Of a stretch of DNA of 64,000 nt, positions 59,699-64,000 are shown one piece after another. The notes below the pieces were generated by a model. It saw only the letters and a list, made by a program, of their open reading frames with translations. It ran no database searches and was not told where the DNA came from. Every line of letters starts with the position of its first letter. Position 1 is the first letter of the stretch. Both the position numbers and the translations under genes were made by a program. This DNA is from Agrilutibacter niabensis (lineage in GTDB: Bacteria; Pseudomonadota; Gammaproteobacteria; Xanthomonadales; Xanthomonadaceae), in the NCBI RefSeq assembly GCF_042657165.1, contig NZ_JBHSNJ010000012.1:496001-560000 (forward strand), given 5' to 3'.

Positions 59699-60514
59699 TC
59701 AGTACTGCTCCTTGATGTACTTGAACGGATAGTCGGGGTCGACGTAGTCGCCGCGCTTCTGTCGTTTCGGGAGCTTGATCTTCTCGCGCGGCAGCTCTTC
59801 GTAGGGGATCTTGTCGAGCAGGTGCCGGATGATGTTGAGGCGACCGCGGCGCTTGTCATCCGTCCGCGCCACGTACCACGGTGCGTGCGGACTGTCCGTG
59901 GCGGCGAACATCTCGTCGCGGGCGCGCGAATAGTCGTACCAGCGGCCGTACGACTCCAGGTCCATCGGCGAGAGCTTCCAGAGCTTGCGCCCATCGGTCG
60001 CCCGCTGCTTCAGGCGCCGGGTCTGCTCCTCGTCGCTGACCTCGAGCCAGTACTTCAACAGGATGATCCCCGACTGAACGATCGCGGCTTCCACCAGTGG
60101 CGTGGTCCGCAGGAACTTGCGTACCTTCGCCTCCGAGGTGAACCCCATCACCCGTTCCACGCCGGCGCGGTTGTACCAGCTGCGGTCGAAGATGACGAAC
60201 TCTCCGCCCGCCGGCAGGTGCCGCATGTAGCGCTGGAAGTACATCTGGCTCTTCTCGCGTTCGGTCGGTGCCGGCAATGCCACAACCCGGAACACGCGAG
60301 GGCTCACGCGCTCGGTGATCGCCTTGATCGTTCCACCCTTGCCGGCGGTGTCGCGCCCCTCGAACACGACGCAGACCTTGAGCTTCTTCGCCACGATCCA
60401 CAGCTGCAGCTTGACCAGTTCGGCGTGCAGCCGCGCGAGCTCCGCCTCGTAGTCCTTCCGCTTCATCCGTTCCGGTGTTGTGCCAGGGGAGTCGGCGTGT
60501 TCGTCGCGTTTCAT
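59699..60514 (-). CDS. ppk2: Polyphosphate kinase 2
   Basis: A 271-residue PPK2-family enzyme. Walker A is FEGRDTAGKGGTIKAI, Walker B is FVIFDRSWYNRAGVERVMGF, and the lid region has VSDEEQTRRLKQRATDGRKLWKLSPMD. The final part (LNIIRHLLDKIPYE) is also conserved. PPK2 uses polyphosphate to phosphorylate nucleoside mono- or diphosphates; the single-domain form with this length is class I-like. The ATG at 60514 is used; MKRKDYEAELARLHAELVKL at residue 17 could be another start. Confidence 0.95.
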   Translation of the reverse strand: MKRDEHADSPGTTPERMKRKDYEAELARLHAELVKLQLWIVAKKLKVCVVFEGRDTAGKGGTIKAITERVSPRVFRVVALPAPTEREKSQMYFQRYMRHLPAGGEFVIFDRSWYNRAGVERVMGFTSEAKVRKFLRTTPLVEAAIVQSGIILLKYWLEVSDEEQTRRLKQRATDGRKLWKLSPMDLESYGRWYDYSRARDEMFAATDSPHAPWYVARTDDKRRGRLNIIRHLLDKIPYEELPREKIKLPKRQKRGDYVDPDYPFKYIKEQY

Positions 60515-60642
60515 GTCGATTGCTCCGCTGGAGCGCGGTCGCCGCAGGGTGTCACCACACAGGTTGGAACGCGGCCGCGTCTGGCGATCGGTCAGTCCGG
60601 CGTCGAAATCGTCGCGCCGGGGAGTCGGTGCATCGCCTCGCG

Positions 60643-60924
60643 TCAGGCGCCCTTCTCGTTTTCCGTGGCGCGGCGGATGATGTCGTCGTACAGCTGGACG
60701 ATCTGTGCGCCCAGCGCGTGGAACTCCGGGTTGCGCGCCACGAACTTCTGTCCGTTCTGGGCATCCTCGAGTGCGTTCTTCAGGAATGCGATGTCGGAAT
60801 CGGTCAGGCGCTCGCCGCCATCGATCCGCTTCTTGATCGCGAGTGCCCGCGGCAGCCTGAAGTTCAGGAGCCGGTCGAGCAGCGCCTGGATCGTGGCCGC
60901 GTCGTCATCGGTCTGGTTGGACAT
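60643..60924 (-). CDS. Small hypothetical soluble protein
   Basis: A 93-residue, largely helical protein (IQALLDRLLNFRLPRALAIK, LTDSDIAFLKNALEDAQNGQ, LGAQIVQLYDDIIRRATEN). The ATG at 60924 matches a compact domain; the longer frame upstream is poor. No family was recognised. It precedes PPK2 by 128 bp on the same strand and may be co-expressed. Confidence 0.7.
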   Translation of the reverse strand: MSNQTDDDAATIQALLDRLLNFRLPRALAIKKRIDGGERLTDSDIAFLKNALEDAQNGQKFVARNPEFHALGAQIVQLYDDIIRRATENEKGA

Positions 60925-61096
60925 CGCGATCCCCTTGACTGCGGGCAGGCCTTCATTCTGCACCCGCCGCATTACGTTGGATTCACGGCCGTTTAACGAT
61001 CGAAACGGAGCCCACACCGCATGGGGCGATGCGGCCGCCGACTAGGACGAGGCGTGGCGGCAGCGGCGCGACGACGGGGTCGCGCCGTCCAGGCGA

Positions 61097-62152
61097 TCAG
61101 ACCAGGGCGAGATCTTCTTCCGAGCCTTGCTCGCTGTCTGCCGGCACGGCTGCCGGAGCGCGCTTCTTCTTGCCGGTGGCGGCGCGCTCGGCGGTGGCCC
61201 GCGCCTGTTCCTGCTGGCGCTGGAAGATCGGGCAGAGTTCTTCCATGTAGTTCGCGTCGAAGTTCAGGCGTTCCACGAGGAAGTCGACGAACGCACGCAC
61301 CTTTGGCGACTGCACCATGCCGCGCGGGAATACCGCGTTGAACTCGTATTCCGGGCCGGTCCAGCCGGCGAGCACGCGCTGCACGTAGCCATGCTCGGCC
61401 AGCGGCTTCATCATCACGTCGGCCGCCAGCATCAGCCCTTCGCCGCACAGCAGCGCACCCTTGAGCGCGCCGTAGTCGTTGGCGACGAAGACCGGGTCGA
61501 TGCGGTAGTCGGTGGTGCGCTCGCCGTCGCTCAGCGCCCACACGAAGCCGCTGCCGTTGCGCCGTGCCTTGTGCATCGCCAGCGTGGAATGGTGCTGCAG
61601 GTCATCTGGATGCAGCGGCTCGCCGTGGTGCTTGATGTATTCCGGGCTGGCGAAGACCTGCGTACGGAAGGTGGCGAGCCTGCGCGCGACCAGATTGGAG
61701 TCGGGCAGGTTGCCCACGCGCAGGGCGACGTCGATTTCCTTGTCGATCAGGTCGAGCGGCTCGTTGCTGAGCAGCATCTCCACGCGCACCTCGGGATGGC
61801 GGGTGCGGAATTCGCCCAGCAGCGGCGCGATCTTGTCGATGCCGAGCGAGTAGGGCGCGGTGAAGCGCAGCCAGCCGCGCGGGCCGCTCTGCAACTGGCC
61901 GACCGCGCTCTCGGCTTCGTCGAGCTCGCGTGCGATGCGCTGGCAATGTTCGAAGTAGATGTTGCCCGCTTCGGTGAGGCCGAGCTTGCGCGTGGTCCGG
62001 TGCAGCAGTTGCGCGCCGAGCCGCGTTTCCAGCTCCTGCACCTTGCGGCTGACCGTGGTCTTGGGAAGCCGCAGCGAGCGCGCCGCGGAAATGAAACTGC
62101 CGTGTTCGACGACCTTGACGAAGATCAGGGTGTCGTTGAGATCGCGGGTCAT
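61097..62152 (-). CDS. LysR family regulator beside an efflux operon
   Basis: A 351-residue LysR-type regulator. The N-terminal helix-turn-helix (FVKVVEHGSFISAARSLRLPKTTVSRKVQELE) is followed by the substrate-binding domain (about residues 90-295). A C-terminal tail of about 50 residues, rich in Lys/Ala (ATGKKKRAPAAVPADSEQ), is longer than usual. It is divergent from an operon ending in an RND adaptor, a layout like mexT-mexEF. A palindrome at 62176-62191 lies between them. Confidence 0.92.
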   Translation of the reverse strand: MTRDLNDTLIFVKVVEHGSFISAARSLRLPKTTVSRKVQELETRLGAQLLHRTTRKLGLTEAGNIYFEHCQRIARELDEAESAVGQLQSGPRGWLRFTAPYSLGIDKIAPLLGEFRTRHPEVRVEMLLSNEPLDLIDKEIDVALRVGNLPDSNLVARRLATFRTQVFASPEYIKHHGEPLHPDDLQHHSTLAMHKARRNGSGFVWALSDGERTTDYRIDPVFVANDYGALKGALLCGEGLMLAADVMMKPLAEHGYVQRVLAGWTGPEYEFNAVFPRGMVQSPKVRAFVDFLVERLNFDANYMEELCPIFQRQQEQARATAERAATGKKKRAPAAVPADSEQGSEEDLALV

Positions 62153-62175
62153 GGGGGGGCGACTCCGGGTTTGAA

Positions 62176-62191
62176 CGGTCCGATTGGACCG
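62176..62191. promoter_or_regulatory. Palindrome between LysR gene and efflux operon
   Basis: CGGTCC and GGACCG flank GATT, 24 bp before the LysR start codon. The position fits a LysR-type autoregulatory and activation site for the divergent operon. Confidence 0.45.
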
Positions 62192-62281
62192 ATGTCGGGA
62201 CAATTATTCCCTTAATCGACGGCTAATCAAGTGCCACCCGCAGGTCTAGTCTGTGCGCCAGTTCCCCCCGGTGTCACTTCC

Positions 62282-62551
62282 ATGCTGCGCTCCTCCCGTG
62301 CCCGCCTCGTCTACGTCGTGTCCCTGCTCTCGGCCTTCGCGGTCGTGCTCGGGCTGGCCGTTGTCGTCCTGAAGCAGGCAATTCTGGCCGGTACGGCCGA
62401 GGCCTGGATGATGGCGGCGGTGCTGGCCGTAGTGGTGGGCCTGCCCCTCGCCATGGTCCTGCTGCCGGTGGCCGGATGGCTGCAGCGCCGGGCGCGCGAA
62501 TTGAGATTCGTCCCGAATGTGGGAGGAAATGTCCCGGGAGTGGGACGATGA
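62282..62551 (+). CDS. Small two-helix membrane protein
   Basis: An 89-residue protein with two membrane helices (about residues 8-30 and 42-65) and a basic tail (LQRRARELRFVPN). Its stop overlaps the next start by 4 bp (ATGA), so it is the first gene of the operon with the SDR-like and RND adaptor genes. A DUF2798-like short-protein fold is possible but not certain. Confidence 0.7.
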   Translation: MLRSSRARLVYVVSLLSAFAVVLGLAVVVLKQAILAGTAEAWMMAAVLAVVVGLPLAMVLLPVAGWLQRRARELRFVPNVGGNVPGVGR

Positions 62552-63492
62552 AACCTGCTGTCCTGGTCCTTGGGGCGACCGGAACGGTCGGCCGTGGCGT
62601 GGTCCGGGCCGCCGCCGAAGCCGGTTGGCCCGTGGTCGCCGTGGCCCGCGATGCCGAAGCGCTGCAAGCCCTGAGCCGGCAGTACCCGCGGGCGAACCTG
62701 CAGGTGCTGGTCGGGTCCGTCACCGACGATGCGGCCGCCGACGCCCTCGTGACGGCGCTGCAGAAACTCGATCGCCCCTTCGCCGGCGTCATCGCCGCAC
62801 TGGGCGCGGGCGAAGAACGCGGCCGCCTGCTCGACCAGCCCGCGGACCAGCTCCGCCACGCCTTCGACGATGCGGTCATGCCGCAACTGGTCGCCGCGCG
62901 CCACCTGCTGCCTTGGCTGGCGGCATCCGGCCGCAACTGCGGCTACGTGATGATCGGTGGGCCGGGCGGGCGCAATCCATGGGCCGGCTACGGCCATCGC
63001 TCGATCTCCGCCGCCGCGGTGCGCATGCTCGCGCGCGTCCTGCACGGCGAGGCGCGCGCGTTCGCGGTGCGCCTGCAACTGCTGGAAGTCGAATCGCCGG
63101 TCCGCACCGACGACAACGAGAAGCACGCCTGCAAGCAATGGCCGTGCGTCGACCACATCGGCCGCAAGGCACTCGCGCTGCTTGCCCATCGCAACGATGC
63201 GCGCTGCACCGAGGCCGTCGTCGATTACCGCAACGAGGCCTGCGTGAATGGCGATCTTTCCGGATCCGGCCGCGTCGGACCGCACGACATTGAATTGGAC
63301 TGCGACGAACCAGGCGTCGATTCGGATGTCGAAACGACGCTCCCCGGTTCGTCGCATCTGCAGATGACCGATTCCGAACCGCAAGAAATGGATAGCACCG
63401 CATCCCTGCTGCCATCACGCTGTCTGCAGGACGCGCGCAAGCTGCTCGAAACCTTTTCCCCCACTAGAAAGAACCAGGAGCGTTCCCGATGA
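62548..63492 (+). CDS. SDR-like NAD(P)-binding protein with unusual C-terminal tail
   Basis: A 314-residue protein. Residues 1-225 form a Rossmann SDR domain with the cofactor loop VLVLGATGTVGRGV. Where the catalytic Tyr-x3-Lys is expected the sequence is GYGHRSISAA, so Lys is absent. From about residue 230 a polar, acidic extension of about 80 residues (DIELDCDEPGVDSDVETT, DSEPQEMDSTASLLP) follows that ordinary SDRs lack. Overlaps of 4 bp on both sides tie it to the efflux operon. Confidence 0.8.
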   Translation: MKPAVLVLGATGTVGRGVVRAAAEAGWPVVAVARDAEALQALSRQYPRANLQVLVGSVTDDAAADALVTALQKLDRPFAGVIAALGAGEERGRLLDQPADQLRHAFDDAVMPQLVAARHLLPWLAASGRNCGYVMIGGPGGRNPWAGYGHRSISAAAVRMLARVLHGEARAFAVRLQLLEVESPVRTDDNEKHACKQWPCVDHIGRKALALLAHRNDARCTEAVVDYRNEACVNGDLSGSGRVGPHDIELDCDEPGVDSDVETTLPGSSHLQMTDSEPQEMDSTASLLPSRCLQDARKLLETFSPTRKNQERSR

Positions 63493-64000
63493 GCCGCAGG
63501 AAACTAGCCCGATCCGGCACCGGTCTGCCATGGCTGGCACTGGCGACCAGCGTCACCCTTGCCCTCGCGATTGCCGGCTGCGGCAGCCAGGCGTCCACCG
63601 GTGCAGGCGTGCCGCCACCGCCCGAAGTCAGCGTCGCCAACGTGCTGTCCAAGCAGGTCCGCCAGTGGGACGATTTCACCGGCCGCGTCGCGGCAGTGGA
63701 ATCGGTCGAGCTGCGCCCGCGCGTCAGCGGCTACGTGCAGCGCGTGGCGTACGAGGAAGGCCAGGAGGTCAACAAGGGCGACCTGCTGTTCGAGATCGAC
63801 CCACGCCCGTATCGCGCGGCGCTGGATCGCGCCCAGGCCAACCTCGAGCGCGCACGCAGCGAAGCGCGGTTGGCGCAGGCGCAGGACGTGCGTGCGCAGG
63901 CCCTGATCGAAGCCCAGGCGATCTCGCGCGAGGAGTTCGAGACGCGCAAGGCCACCACGTCCGGCAGCAATGCCGCGGTGCGCGCCGCCGAGGCCGCCGT
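63489..64000 (+). CDS. RND efflux periplasmic adaptor lipoprotein, 5' part
   Basis: The first 170 residues of an adaptor protein cut by the window end. A lipoprotein signal (TLALAIAGCGS, lipobox Cys) is followed by PPPPEVSVANVLSKQVRQW, DDFTGRVAAVESVELRPRVSGYV and the lipoyl part VAYEEGQEVNKGDLLFEIDP, then the start of the helical hairpin. This matches MexE/AcrA-type adaptors. The inner-membrane pump gene is expected just outside the window. Confidence 0.93.
   Translation, partial: MSRRKLARSGTGLPWLALATSVTLALAIAGCGSQASTGAGVPPPPEVSVANVLSKQVRQWDDFTGRVAAVESVELRPRVSGYVQRVAYEEGQEVNKGDLLFEIDPRPYRAALDRAQANLERARSEARLAQAQDVRAQALIEAQAISREEFETRKATTSGSNAAVRAAEAA

Overview
The window is high-GC chromosomal DNA of a gammaproteobacterium, most likely of the Xanthomonadaceae/Lysobacteraceae (Lysobacter- or Luteimonas-like). 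Grounds: petABC followed by sspAB, an Oar-type TonB-dependent receptor, a DUF6496 protein, a POT/OPT peptide transporter pair, a large minor-pilin cluster, and gene cassettes whose attC-encoded tail (NNSFKPKPLRGSA) I associate with this family. No genus can be fixed from the sequence alone.

Core chromosome, left part (1-44.9 kb). A POT peptide transporter start (cut by the window edge) faces an OPT transporter and a secreted S9 peptidase, so 0-4.4 kb looks like peptide use; cstA-ybdD follows. corA, an Lnb-type (DUF4105) membrane protein, corC, ybeY and phoH lie at 7.4-13 kb, with a DUF6496 gene wedged in on the opposite strand; the DUF4105 gene sits where lnt sits in E. coli. A TetR-controlled ABC efflux operon (13.5-17.2 kb), miaB, a lytic transglycosylase, petABC, sspAB, a tandem-FHA membrane protein, nadC, purEK, sodB, grxD, a MarC protein, an Oar-like receptor and ppnN follow. 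The segment 36-42.6 kb is a type IV pilus minor-pilin cluster (pilE, fimT, pilW, very large pilX and pilV, then tRNA-Asn and a second fimT) without pilY1. uvrB leads to tRNA-Val(GAC).

Integrated element (44.93-57.59 kb). The 3' 47 bp of tRNA-Val(GAC) is repeated exactly at 57548-57594, so a 12.6-kb element is integrated in the tRNA gene. Its right half is a satellite-like module, all on the minus strand: tyrosine integrase, an unknown gene preceded by a perfect palindrome, an AlpA-like DNA-binding protein, a zinc-finger primase protein, a DUF3987 replication protein and two zinc-ribbon proteins. No capsid, portal or terminase gene is visible. Its left half is an integron gene-cassette array: twelve 60-bp attC sites alternating with twelve small ORFs, all on the plus strand, with no intI in the window (a CALIN). 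In 10 of 11 complete cassettes the 3' core box is the exact reverse complement of that cassette's own 5' core box, with four covarying cases, which is the signature of cassettes inserted as circles. Cassette products include a HEPN/AbiU2-like protein, an SseB-like protein, a lipoprotein, zinc-ribbon proteins and several tiny membrane proteins.

Right flank (57.6-64 kb). A SulP anion transporter, a PPK2 polyphosphate kinase, a small hypothetical gene, and a LysR regulator divergent from a small membrane protein, an SDR-like protein and an RND efflux adaptor that runs off the window.

The most unusual region is the element at tRNA-Val: a sedentary-type cassette array riding on a tyrosine-integrase satellite. 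Other points for a second look are the DUF4105 gene at the lnt position, the modular-looking large minor pilins, and the hairpin-rich leader in front of the satellite's replication operon.
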